Source of the DNA: Brachionus manjavacas
Taxonomy: Eukaryota; Rotifera; Eurotatoria; Ploima; Brachionidae
Length of the DNA stretch: 64,000 nt
Assembly: GCA_019054805.1 (NCBI GenBank)
Contig: JAHQIY010000003.1
Location: 2,294,001-2,358,000 of the forward strand
Direction of reading: 5' to 3'
In this document: in pieces, positions 44,480-55,131 of the stretch
How the letters are laid out: the number at the start of each line of letters is the position of its first letter
Numbering within the stretch: position 1 is the stretch's first letter
Notes under the pieces: generated by a model
Database searches by the model: none
What the model was told of the DNA's origin: nothing
The model's input: the letters and a program-made list of their open reading frames with translations, nothing else
Translations under genes and position numbers: made by a program

Positions 44480-44860
44480 ATTTCTTGCACTTGATTTACT
44501 GAATCTAATCTTGGACTCTTTAAATATTTCCTTGTATTGACTCATCATTTGAATCTTCATCAGATACCATTACTTTTGCTGCTGAAATTGAAACGAGTGT
44601 TCATTTTAGTTGATGTTCGAGTGCTTCAGCTATATATTTTGGTTTTCCATTTTTTCGGTAAGCTTGTATTGGTATATCCATTCCAACTAAATCAAAATTG
44701 CATTTTTTATGTGCAACAAATGTTTTTAAAATGAAACATTTGTTATTTTTTTACCAATACTAACAATCACAACTTCTTAATGTCCAACTGCTTTCGTTGT
44801 ATTTTACTTTACGAATACTTGCAGAACTAGACATTTTTTTAATAAAGTGTTACATTTTTA
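44480..44860 (-). pseudogene. Second copy fragment of the GMDI-type unidentified gene
   Basis: In minus sense KKCNFDLVGMDIPIQAYRKN then GKPKYIAEALEHQLK, and after a stop LVSISAAKVMVSDEDSNDES. The FDLVGMDI block parallels FNDIGMDI at ~34280, with a similar acidic Ser/Asp stretch downstream. Family unknown, probably mobile. Confidence 0.35.
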
Positions 44861-45274
44861 TAGTAAAAGAATTAATTAAAAAATGTTAATCAGAAATGAA
44901 GATAAATATCATGAAATATTGAAAGTGAAAAAGAAGGTAGACAATGCTCATTTTAATAACGATGACACTTAAAATTTATCTGATTAAAACATCAAGATAA
45001 ATAACTTGAAAAGCTATTCATTTTCAGGATTGTAGATCATAGAAGCAAGTTTTTATTATTTTTTAATTTATTTGTTTTTTGCACCGAACTAGAGCTCCTT
45101 CAGAATATAAAAAAAAATAAACCTGAAGTTAATTAAATAAGATCAGATAAAAATAAAAAATGTAAAGAAAGTTGAAAAGACATATATTGAAATAGGGTGC
45201 TACATGTGACACATGTTTATATAGTTAAAGCTTCATGAAAAAAAGAGGAAATAGTAAGGAAGCAATTAAACAAT

Positions 45275-45805
45275 CATTATTTTTATTATTATATTTTATT
45301 TATTTGAGGGAAACCCTCAGACTACTCAGAACAAAGTCCTTCTTTTTAGCCTAATGATTATTAAAAAGGATCAAAAATTGTTTAAATATGTTTCGAGTAA
45401 AAATCAAAAATTTTGGAAAATATTAAAGTTTTGGAACAATGAATTAAATTTGGGATTGTTATTCGTTTTGTGCAACATGAATTCGTTAAGATCTAAGTTT
45501 GGCTGTGCATGGTTTTCGCGTCTGATGAAAAAACTTTTAAAAAGTGATTGAGTTCTATTTGATGTTAGCTCGATCCGTAACTTTTCGTGAATGTGGGTTA
45601 TTCTTGTCCTGATCGGAAAGAACTTAATCTGTCTGAGGGCTTTGGTTTGAAGTTTTTGAATTTCTGGTAAAATTTTTTGAGTTGCACTAGAAAGAGGAAT
45701 AAATGCGTAATCAAAAATTGAACGAATAAAATTCTTGTAAATTTTTGATAATAAAATTGAATTACACAATGAAGTTAGATCAGACCTAAAGGCAAAATTA
45801 CTCCG
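45275..45805 (-). pseudogene. LINE RT C-terminal fragment (jockey/CR1-like)
   Basis: Minus frame 45871-45404. From ~45800 down it reads LTSLCNSILLSKIYKNFIRS, IFDYAFIPLSSATQKILPEI and QKLQTKALRQIKFFPIRTRI, the segment after the RT palm that ends many LINE ORF2 proteins. Downstream come a hairpin GAGGG-TTT-CCCTC (~45307-45319) and an AAATAAATAAAATAT tail reaching the ACAAT target duplication. The same C-terminal family occurs at 52790-52905. 5'-truncated, no active-site motifs. Confidence 0.65.
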
Positions 45806-47661
45806 TTCAAAATCGGAAAGGCTAAAAACCATGATCGAAAAAGAGTACAGCAACAAAAATAAAGATGCCAAGAAGAGCGCAAGATGAGATAAAAGGGCCT
45901 TTATTGATCAAATAGCCAAAACTGCAGATGAAGCCGTGGAAAGAGAAGACTTAAGTGCAACCTTCAAGGTCACAAATCACCTTTGCGGAACGCGAACAAA
46001 GGTAGCACTGGTGAAAGACAAAGAACGAAAAACTCTTTCTACAATTCAAGAACAGGCATCAAGATGGATCAAACACTTCAAGGAAGTTCTCAATCAAAAA
46101 AATCCGGTTGAGATAATAAGACCTCTGCCTCCAGAAGATGACCTTGACATTAACTCTAAAGCACCTTCGGAATTGGAAATTTTAAATGCAATCAAAGCCT
46201 TGAATAACAGGAAGGCTGGAGGGCCAGTTACGATACAAGCTGAGATGATGAAAGCTGAAGTAGCCATATCTGTCTCTGTATTGTTTGACCTATTTTCTAT
46301 TATCTGGGTCGAAGAGGTAATTCCAGAAGATTGATCGAAAGGAAATATCGTTAGAATACCGAAAAAGGGTAATCTTTCGAAATTCGATAATTGGAGTGGA
46401 ATAACCTTAATTTCAGTTCCAAGTAAAATTTTCTGCAGAATTGTTTTCAATCGTATTCATTCTTCGGTTGATAAACTCTAGCGCAAGGAACAAGCCGGAT
46501 TTAGAAGAGGAAGAGGATGCATTGATCAGATATTCGCACTTCGTAACATCGTGGAACAGTGTATTGAATGGAACGCACCCTTTATTGTCAACTTCATCGA
46601 TTTTAAGAAGGCATTTGATAGTGTTCACAGAGAAACCCTGTGGGCCGTGTTTAGAACGTCCCCAAGAAAATCGTAAATATTTTAAAGCTTTTTTATGATA
46701 ATTTTGAGTGCAACGTGTATCTGCATGAGGGTGCCTCAGAATACTTCGAAATTAAGACAGGGGTTCGTCAGGGATGCATTCTTTCTCCATTACTTTTCTT
46801 GACCCTCATCGACTTTGCAAGAGGAGAAAAACTGAAGGACAGCGAACTGGGTCGGATGGTAAATCTCGAAGATCTTGATTTTGCGGATGATATTGCTCTA
46901 ATATCGCAGATGGAGAGCCATATGAGGGAAAAGACCGAGAAGCTAAAACGCAACACTGAATATGTTGGCCTAGAGATAAACACCCGAAAAACAGAAATTA
47001 TGTGCATAAACAAAAAACTCAATGCACCAATTTCGGTTGGAGACGAAAATCTTAAAGGCGTCGACAGCTTTTCATACCTAGGAAGCGTGGTTAGCAAAAA
47101 TGGTGGCTCCGAAGAAGGCATTCGAAACAGATTAACGAAGGCCAGAACTGCTTTCTTCAAATTAAGGCATATGTGGAAATCGTCATTCCTTCGACTGAGG
47201 ACCAAATTACATCTTTTAGACCAAATTCCAAATTAGTAGTCTGGTCAAATCTGTATTGTTGTATTGATCTGAATGCTGGAGAATGACTGACAGAGATCTT
47301 CAAAAGATCGAAGTATTCCATAACAATTGCTTACGAAAAATTTTAAGAATCTTCTATCCGAAAGTTATAACAAATGAGGAGCTGTACAACAGATCAAGGT
47401 CCGAGCAAATCCGAAACACTATCCGCAGAAGACGACTCAAGTGGTAGGGTCGTGTTCTTAGAATGTCAACAGACAGAATTCCTAGAGTTGCACTATTTTG
47501 GAAGACCAAAGTTGACCTGGAGGAGAACAGTTGAAAGAGATCTGAGAGAGATGAAACTCACATGGGGACAAGCAGAAATTGGCGCTAAGGATAGGGTAGA
47601 ATGGAGGGGACGTGTGGACGCCCTATGCTCCACTAGGAGTAGAAGATAGAAGAAGAATAAC
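45806..47661 (+). pseudogene. LINE ORF2 reverse transcriptase, 5'-truncated and disabled
   Basis: A different LINE family from its left neighbour. Reading from ~45810: ERLKTMIEKEYSNKNKDAKK, SAR-stop-DKRAFIDQIAK, then 45936-46334 (WIKHFKEVLNQ, ALNNRKAGGP), then across frameshifts EQAGFRRGRGCIDQIFALRN and FIDFKKAFDSVHRETLW. The frame 46715-47236 follows, with GVRQGCILSPLLF and the catalytic LDFADDIAL, LEINTRKTEIM and FSYLGSVVSKNGGSEEGIRN. The C-terminus 47374-47649 includes GRPKLTWRRTVERDL and DRVEWRGRVDALCSTR. It ends in a GAAGATAGAAGAAGAATAA tail. At least four stops or frameshifts. Clade not resolved (RTE- or Proto2-like pattern). Confidence 0.75.
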
Positions 47662-47690
47662 ACAATGAAGTTGGGTATTCAATATATCTT

Positions 47691-49867
47691 GATTCAAAAC
47701 TTTCTCTTTTTTCTTACACCAGTCTAATGGAACTCAGTCCTGTCCCAACATATCTCTCACACAACTCAAAAAGTCGTTTAGAGACTATTAGTAATTCAAT
47801 TACTTAATTTTAAAATAAAAGTTAAGTTTTTGAGGAAAAAGCAAATATTCAAGTGATGTGGTTTAAAAAAAAAATTCCGAGGAAAAACAAAGCAAGGTTT
47901 TTTCAGTAAATAATGAAATTGCTGAGGAAGTAAAATCTATATATATGTAATAAGAAGTGTTTTATTCAAAGAAAGTTTTTTAACACTATAATGGCTTAAG
48001 TTCGTGCGATTATATTTTTTATTCTATAAGGATTATTTTTTTACTAAAAGAATTTATTATTTTAATATTCTATAAAAAAAAAATGAATTCTAGATAATTT
48101 TTCTATTCTTCAAAAGATTTTTCCCAAATTAGATTACTAGAAAAATTTTGGGATCTTTTTTTTAATTTTTGAAACAATTGAAATTATAAACTCTTAGAAT
48201 TTTTGATTGTTTATAACGAACAAAAAATTATACAAGCAAGAAATTTTAATCAAGGATTAATAGTTTAGTACTTAAAATTTTTTCTTCAAGTACAAATTAA
48301 AAATTATTTGTTGAGGGTCTTTTATAAACAAAAATAGAATCAACATGGTCATACAAACTTCAATTTTTTTTCATTGAAAAAAAAAACTTTAATTCTTTTT
48401 AAAAATTAAAGCGATTTTTCATTTTTCTTTATTTAAAAATAATTACCTATACGATTTAATAAAAGTGATTATTGTTCACATTTAACAACCAGCAAAATCA
48501 AATAAAATAAAGCTAATGCAGGAATATTTAAATTAAAAATTTTATTCAAAACAGGATGTAAGTTAAATTTCCAATCAATAAATTAATTTTAGTTCAAATT
48601 ACAAATTTTATTCAAAACCAATATTTTTGATTCACTATAAATCTCAACCTTAATTTATTTTTGATTAAGCTTTCTGTAGGCTGCGTTGGGTTAATAGAAA
48701 GAAAAAAGTTTGGCTTTCTAGAACTTTTAAGTTCAAATACTTTTTAAGACAACTTTTTACGAACTTAATACTAGCTTCCGAAGCTTTCTGTTCTTTTTGA
48801 CTAAGGAGCATGAATACAATCAAACTTAATGATATTCAGAGGTATTTAAAGTAATTGCAAAATGTCTCTAAGTGACACCAAATTAAATTTTTTTTTTTTT
48901 TCAGTTTGTTTGCCTCTTTTACTTAAATTTTATCTCAATTGAGGCAGCATATTTTGACCATTTTTTTTTTCATTTTAAGGTTTATCATTTTTAATAGAGT
49001 AAATAAAAGATGTTATTTGATAAAAATTATGAAAAATATTAATTTCTAATTTTTATTTTTTGATCATATTTCGGATTTTCAAATTTTATTTTTGATAACT
49101 GTTAGCTGGGTTAATGATAAATACAGGTGTAACTTTCTAATAGTTAATTGAATTATCATAATCTATCAATAATCCTGTTTGCTGATGTTTCATGTTTTTT
49201 TTTATAGTTTATTTAATAAATTTTTTTAAATGACTTTGAGTAATAAAACTACTTTCACCATTGTTAGAAGAATTTTTAAATATTGTTAGAGTTTAAAAAA
49301 AAGAACAAATTACAAATACATTTTAGAAAAGTTACAAGCTTTGAATTATCCACTGCTGCAAATTCTTTGAGACAATTGACAAGGGAGTTCTTAAGTCAGG
49401 TATTCTTGAGCTTTCATGTATTTGACCAATGCGAATATATGGGGATGATTCCTGTTGATTATCTTGTTTTATCCAGAATGTAATCCTTCGATTTTATTGT
49501 TGGTTCTTATGTTTGTATCAAAATAATTCCATATCTTTGTTAGTATTTTTGTTGAATCAGACATTGTTTAATTTAAAATTTAGTGAATGAATGTTGATTG
49601 AAAATTTTTTATTTTAAAATAATCAAGAAGTTTTTAATAATTAGAAATTAGTTATCAATTATCTTTTTTTTACAAATATGATAATCTCTCGTGGTAAGCA
49701 TGCAAAATAAAAAGAATTGTGAAACATGAAGTTTTAGTCATGAAGTCTTTCAAATATTTAAACATGTCTTACCTCTAGCTATTTCAACTTAACGCTTTTA
49801 ATTTTTTGTTTTTCTTAATGAAATTTTAAAATTTATTTTTTTTTTTTTTCCATTTTATATATTTTTA
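47691..49867. other. AT-rich intergenic DNA, nothing recognised
   Basis: No gene seen. The 66-codon frame at 49283-49483 has some protein-like text (SLRQLTREFLSQVFLSFHVF) but no family signal. Confidence 0.4.
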
Positions 49868-49915
49868 TTCTGAAGGAGCATTAGCTCGGTACAGATTCGC
49901 AAATAAATAAAAGTT
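49868..49915 (+). repeat. Isolated LINE 3' end: hairpin and AAATA tail
   Basis: TTCTGAAGGAGCATTAGCTC then GGTACAGATTCGC and AAATAAATAAAAG. The hairpin GAGC-ATTA-GCTC is at 49876-49887. Confidence 0.6.
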
Positions 49916-50050
49916 TTAGCGTAACTTTTTGCATACATAACATAGAGTTTAAAACCAAAAACATTAGATAATCTCTAAAAGTCTTTGACAGGATCAATAA
50001 ATTTTGGATTATTCTTTTCCTTGTTTAAATTCATTCTCATCTCTCCAATA

Positions 50051-50786
50051 CAGTGCTGCTACGATACCTTGAATTCACCATATTTTACGTAAATTAAGGT
50101 AAATTAAAGTTAGAAGCAGTAAAAGTCGAGTCAATAGAACAAATGTATCTGAAACACAAGATTTTTTTTTTGAAGCAAATACGTCAAAGTAAAATTTGCA
50201 ATGATTTATTATTTTTTTTTGAAAGATCATTATTTGACCAAAAAAATGTCTCATTTTGTAAACAAACAAAAAATGTGGAAAAAAAAATACATATTGATAC
50301 GTTAGATTACAGTCCTAAGACGTCACTTGTTGTAATTGATCATATTTTTAAGAACAATCGTGGTTTGGTTGATTCAATTGAATATGTTGTTTCACTTATT
50401 AGTTATAATTTGTCACAAAAACAAAACTTTTACCATTATTTAAATATTTTAAATGACTTACTTAAAGTAGATTTTTCTAGATAATTCAATTTCATTTGTA
50501 ATTTTTATGTAATTATGTAATTTACTTAGATAGATATTTTATATTTAGATTAAATTATAATTAAATTCATGATATTTTACCATATTTACCATAAAATATG
50601 GTAATCTAAAAAAGGGTATTTTTCGTAAAATAACGATAATTATTGTAAAATTCAGAGAAAAAAAGATTCCAAAATTTTCATGAAAAATTTTTTGTACCAT
50701 ATTTTACAGTAAATATGGTAAAATATCATGAATTTACCTTAATTTACGTAAAATATGGTGAATTCAAGGTATCGTAGCAGCACTGT
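50051..50786. mobile_element. Mariner-like MITE, copy 1 (736 bp)
   Basis: Flanked by TA on both sides (50049-50050, 50787-50788). Terminal inverted repeats of ~55 bp start CAGTGCTGCTACGATACC and are virtually identical (50051-50105, 50732-50786). A further inverted pair lies within the right half (CATGATATTTTACCATATTT at ~50569 and its mirror ending ~50731). The interior contains an open frame at 50143-50484. TA target and CAG start are typical of Tc1/mariner-type elements. Confidence 0.75.
50143..50484 (+). CDS. Unidentified 113-residue ORF inside MITE copy 1
   Basis: A complete ATG-to-stop frame with fairly normal composition in its second half (TLDYSPKTSLVVIDHIFKNN, VDSIEYVVSLISYNLSQKQN). 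No transposase motif is visible. It is absent from copy 2, whose interior differs. It may be a captured gene fragment or chance; no family recognised. Confidence 0.25.
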   Translation: MYLKHKIFFLKQIRQSKICNDLLFFFERSLFDQKNVSFCKQTKNVEKKIHIDTLDYSPKTSLVVIDHIFKNNRGLVDSIEYVVSLISYNLSQKQNFYHYLNILNDLLKVDFSR

Positions 50787-51076
50787 ATTATGCACCAAGA
50801 GGCTTTCAATAAACTAAAACTAGTAACACTCTCAAATCTACTTTTAGAGTTGAGTGAGAAAAATGTCAGGGCAATGATAAGTCATTTTTGAACTCCAAGA
50901 ACTCCAACTTGAACTTTTAAATATTTAAACATGAATTACCTTTAGCTATCTTAAAACAGGTATATTATAATTCTGACAAGTTAAATTCGACAATTTTCGA
51001 CAAAATTTTTTTTGAATCTTATTGAAGTGGAAAAATGGATGAATTAGTTTAGGGAAACAATTATTTCAGTAGCTAC

Positions 51077-52303
51077 AGTGCTGTTACGATACCTTGAATT
51101 CAACATATTTTACGTAAATTATGGTAATCTAAAAAAGGGTATTTTTCGTAAAATAACGATAATTATCGTAAAATATCAATAATTATTGTAAAATTCAGTG
51201 AAAAATAAAATTTCCAAAATTTCTCGAAAAAAACCGATTTTCATGAAAAAATTTTTTTTTTTGAATTTTGAAAAGAGAAAAAAAAAATTTGATTGAATTT
51301 TGTGACAAAAATTGACGTAAATTTCGGTTAATTTTTGTAAAAAAAGGTAAAAAATGGTAAAAATTCAACAGAAAAGGAAAATGGATTTTTTATTATTTCA
51401 TTCAATTTTTTTTCTAAACAAATTATGAAAATTAATATTTAAACATTATTTACAAAATAAATTTTATTTTCTAGCTTTTTTTGCTTTTAAGCTGTTAGCT
51501 GTCTTGTCCCAAGCTTCTTTGAATGTTGATCCTTTTGGAATAAATTTTACAAGCCTAGCTTTTTAAAAAAATTTATGTCTAACTTTTGATTTCATTTAAA
51601 GCATATTATTTTACTTTTGATTTTAAGCATTTCAAAATACTTTGAAAGTTGAAAAATGTAAGAAATATATAAATCATCTTAAATATGTAAAAAATATTAA
51701 AAAATTTTATTATTTTAATTTTTTAATAAAACATTTCTAGGTTGTTGAGATTGTAAGTGAAAGAAATGGTGACTGGTCAGATCATTAAATTCTGATTGTA
51801 TATCTTATTTTTATAGAACTCTTTATAAATGATTTTTGATAATTTTTGTATATAAGAAAATAATTTAACATTTTCGTACTTAATATTTTCAAATACCGAT
51901 TTGGGAAAACAAATAATTGACAAATAAATATTAATTTTCATAATTTGTTTAGAAAAAAAATTGAATGAAATAACAAAAAATCCATATTTCCTTTGCTGTT
52001 GAATTTTTACCATTTTTACCTTTTTTACAAGAATTTCCCGAAATTTACGTCAATTTTTGTCAAAAAAATTTTTTTTGTTTCCCTTTTTCAAAAATTCAAA
52101 AAAAAATTTCTTTCATGAAAATCGGTTTGTTTCGAGAAATTTTGGAAATTTTATTTTTCACTGAATTTTACAATAATTATCGTTATTTTACGAAAAATAC
52201 CCTTTTTTAGAATACCATATTTTACGGTAAATATGGTAAAATATCGTGAATTTACCATAATTTACGTAAAATATGGTGAATTCAAGGTATCGTAGCAGCA
52301 CTG
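51077..52303. mobile_element. Mariner-like MITE, copy 2 (1.23 kb, ~400-bp inverted arms)
   Basis: TA target at 51075-51076 and 52304-52305. Starts CAGTGCTGTTACGATACC and ends in the inverse. The inverted similarity extends far inside: left ~51077-51450 and right ~51880-52303 share CACTGAATTTTAC, ACGTCAATTTTTGTC, CATAATTTGTTTAGAAA and more. Nearly two thirds of the element is therefore hairpin. Many TTTACGTAAA and related palindromic words. The ~430-bp middle has no convincing ORF. Confidence 0.75.
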
Positions 52304-52554
52304 TAATTAATTTTTTCACAAGTAGAAAAAAAAGGAGTAAATTTTTTGTTATAAAAAGACAATATTTTTTTAAGTGTCTAAAAAATTAGAAAGTGTAAAA
52401 AAAAAAACAGAAATTTTTTTTGAAGGGAATCAATCAATTAGTTTTCGAATTTTTCTTAGCTTTCGAACCGACTTTTTTAACTGAATCGACTTTTCTAGAA
52501 CGACCTCTTCCTCTCTTCTGTGTAATAATTTAATATTTTTATTAATAGAATAAT

Positions 52555-53000
52555 TTTGGAGAGGAACCCCACAGGCTTATCCCAGCGGCAAAAGACCCTC
52601 TTTTCAGCTTGCATTCTTTAAAGATTAAATATAAAATAATTAAAAATTTCAAATGAAAGAGTTTTAAAAAAACGAATAAAATAAAAAAATAAAAAAAAAA
52701 TAAATAAATAAATAATAATTATCTAGTTAATTCTCTAATCAAAAAATTTGGAGTGTTTGGTTATTATAGTAATTGATAAAAAGTTTATTCATTCGTTCTT
52801 TAACTTGGTCAATTTTAAGGCTTTGGTGTATGTGTAAAATTGATGTCCTGAGTGGAAGGAACTTTATGTGTCTAAGTATTTTGTTCTGGATTTTTTGCAA
52901 TCTTGATTTGAAACTCTAAAGTATACTTTGAATATTTCGCTAAAGTATAAAATGAAAAGGGTAGGTGAGAGACAGCTACTTTGAGGTACACCACAGTGTA
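52555..53000 (-). pseudogene. LINE RT remnant with internal deletion
   Basis: Minus sense: CGVPQSSCLSPTLFILYFSE (~52985-52935, the RT GVPQGS block) is followed directly by LQKIQNKILRHIKFLPLRTS (~52900-52845) and ILHIHQSLKI, the C-terminal segment of the same family as 45404-45800. The catalytic YADD region between them is missing. The likely 3' end is near 52545 (CTCCAAAATTATT..AATAAAAATATT). Confidence 0.55.
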
Positions 53001-53159
53001 TGTTCTTTGAAGACGTAATAATAATAATAATAATAGGGGAATTTTAGACGGACTGGTTGGAAGCGAGCTACTTCCTTTCAGTCTCTTTCGAGAATGTGTT
53101 TTTTTGATTAAATAGAATGAAGTAAAAATAAAAAAATAAAACGAAACAAAAATAATTTC
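53001..53159. repeat. ATA microsatellite and spacer
   Basis: (ATA)n at ~53019-53034, then non-coding DNA. Confidence 0.5.
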
Positions 53160-53512
53160 AGAATCGTTAAAAGTCAAAGTCAAAGTCGACTTTGACTTCA
53201 AATAATTTTAAAGTCAAAGTCTAACTTTGACTTGAGTCCACTCAAGTCAACTTAATTATTTTCAGGCTATAACATTAGACCTCATCATTCCATATTAGCA
53301 CCAAATTACAGAAAATTAACAATGATAAAATTTAATTTAAAAAAATTAAAATTCGAGAACCAAATTTTATTTAAAACAAAAATTTTTTAAAAAATTATTA
53401 GTTTTAGTCCAAGTCCAGACTTGACTTCGAAAAATTAAAATTTTAAGTCCAAGTCAAGACTTGACTTTGACTTCATGACTTTGACTTTTGACCAACTCTG
53501 ATTAATTTTAAA
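53160..53512. repeat. AAGTC-rich inverted-repeat element
   Basis: Many copies of AAGTCAAAGTC and the complement GACTTTGACTT in both directions, clustered near each end with a ~120-bp quieter middle. The right edge CCAACTCTGATTAATTTTAAA resembles the mariner terminal repeat at 19655 (CCAGAGTTGATTAAAAATTT, inverse strand). Likely a MITE relative of that element; exact ends uncertain. Confidence 0.45.
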
Positions 53513-54049
53513 TGTTTATATGAATTTAGTTTTTAGTTTTCTTTTCATTTCTTCACTCTCACTCTCTTCTGTGTATTTTCATTTCACATCACATGAAACA
53601 GTCTGTATTGATAAAATATTACTTTGATTTGATTCAATACTATGAAAAACAGTAAAATTGGTGTATCAAAAGCGCTTTTCAATTTAATTGAATATTTATT
53701 ATTAGTTGAGTATTAATAATAGGATTGATAATATAAGCAAGTTATACTATAAATTCAAAATTTTATTCTTCTATCAAACTAGGGATCTTGGCGAAATTTT
53801 TGGAATCTTCAATTATCTATCGGATTATCCTGAAAAATCATAAATATTATTTTGCTCAACTAATCAATATTGACAAAGACCAATTATTCAGAAAAATTGT
53901 CAATCTTTGCGATTTGATTGCAAATTCTTCTTTTAATTAAGCAATACTTAACAAGGTTCTTCAATACGGTCAAGCAACTTAGTTTAATTTTAACTAACTT
54001 TGAATAGGTCTAAGTTAAAATTTATTATACTTTTTTTTATGTAGCTTTT
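53513..54049. other. AT-rich intergenic DNA, nothing recognised
   Basis: No gene, repeat or RNA seen. Confidence 0.45.
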
Positions 54050-54105
54050 TTTTTTTTTAATCCTCTATGTGGCGTGAATTGTATTATTAAATAAATAAAT
54101 AAAAT
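54050..54105 (+). repeat. LINE/SINE-type 3' end with TAAA tail
   Basis: CCTCTATGTGGCGTGAATTG followed by (TAAA)n at ~54087-54102. Body not recognised. Confidence 0.35.
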
Positions 54106-54354
54106 ATTAGTTGTGTTTTTTATTATTTTTTCTAAAAATGACTTATCGAGTTTTAGCACTTTTGTCAAATGTTGCATGGTCCAAATTTTCTTTGTCCAAT
54201 TAATTAGTCAGATTTATTTTGCCGAAACTAGGCTGATTACTTAAAATATCATTTTTAATTTTCTTTTCATTACTTAGGCTTATTTTTTATCTTTTTTTTA
54301 TTTTTTTATTATTTAATTTTTGTTAGCTTTATTTTTAATTTTTTTATATATCCT

Positions 54355-54400
54355 TATTGTAAAGGAGCATTAGCTCGGTACAGATTAACAAATATACAAT
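54355..54400 (+). repeat. Isolated LINE 3' end: GAGC-ATTA-GCTC hairpin
   Basis: AAAGGAGCATTAGCTCGGTA then CAGATTAACAAATA: nearly identical to the 49868-49915 copy. Hairpin at 54365-54376. Confidence 0.55.
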
Positions 54401-54762
54401 TGAAGTTTTAGCTAAACAAATAAATAAAAACAATTTTCAAAAGTCTTAAATAAAAATCTAACTAAGAAGATAGGATAATTTTTTAATTTATCAAAATGGG
54501 ATAATTATACTATTTACCAAATAGTATTTTCGTTCAGCAGTGAGAATGAAATTGTTATTTGTATCTGTCGCATAGAACAAGCAAAATAAATTTAGCTAAA
54601 ATCAAAAAGAAATTCGAATTTTACCTAAATAAAAATACTGAATAAAATTAGGATTAAATCTGAATACTATTAAGCTTAAATTAGAAAAAAATTAAAATTC
54701 TATTAATAAAAATACTGAAGAAAATTGAATGATATGAAAGAGGATAAGGAGAACGGAAATTT
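54401..54762. other. AT-rich spacer, nothing recognised
   Basis: No coding frame or repeat seen between the LINE end and the following ORF. Confidence 0.4.
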
Positions 54763-55041
54763 ATGACATCGAAGCAAACATGCTTCGAAGCCAATGCTAT
54801 AAAAATAAGGGATATTCATAATTGCGGTGAAAATTTGAAGACTGCCGTTGAGGCGATGGCTATGCAACACATTCACAAGTTAGGTGAGGCCAAATTTGGC
54901 GATACCGTTCAAGTATCAGTTCCAGATGTAGATCGCGGACCTGCGGATCCGGTTAATATACTTGGTTATATCACAAAAATAAATAATCATAGGTTATATC
55001 AACTAGCGGCAAAACATGGTATTATGAAAGCATTTTTCTAA
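54763..55041 (+). pseudogene. C-terminal fragment of a KRBA2/SCAND3-like transposon integrase protein
   Basis: 92 residues with the block FGDTVQVSVPDVDRGPADPV, NILGYITKI and LYQLAAKHGIMKAFF. This follows the pattern G-D-x-V-x-V-P-x-P-D-V-D-R-G...NILAVV...LYxLGTKxGxLKxLY known from proteins carrying an integrase core plus this tail (KRBA2-like and related transposon-derived genes). The integrase core is not present upstream, so it is a fragment. Base composition is higher in G+C than the flanks. Confidence 0.45.
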
Positions 55042-55131
55042 ATTCGTTTTAATTTAGCTAAAATAAATGTGGAATCGATCATTCTACTAAAATTGAAAAA
55101 ATTCATTATTATTTTGCCTAAATTGTTGAGG

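Larger units (their letters stand above)
45066..47690 (-). repeat. Older LINE 3' end, split by a later insertion
   Basis: Minus sense: 3'UTR 47690-47662 and 45274-45110, then CTGAAGGAGCTCTAGTTCGG (45100-45085), then an AAATAAATTAAA tail at ~45073-45063. The 24585-24815 copy is uninterrupted across the same point (GCAATTACACAATGGAGTTG). Here ACAAT is present on both sides (45270-45274 and 47662-47666), giving the target duplication of the insertion 45275-47661. Confidence 0.6.

Noticed and set aside
46094-47205. Minus-strand ORFs over the plus LINE
   Set aside because: Antisense to RT-coding sequence that has clear plus-strand motifs.
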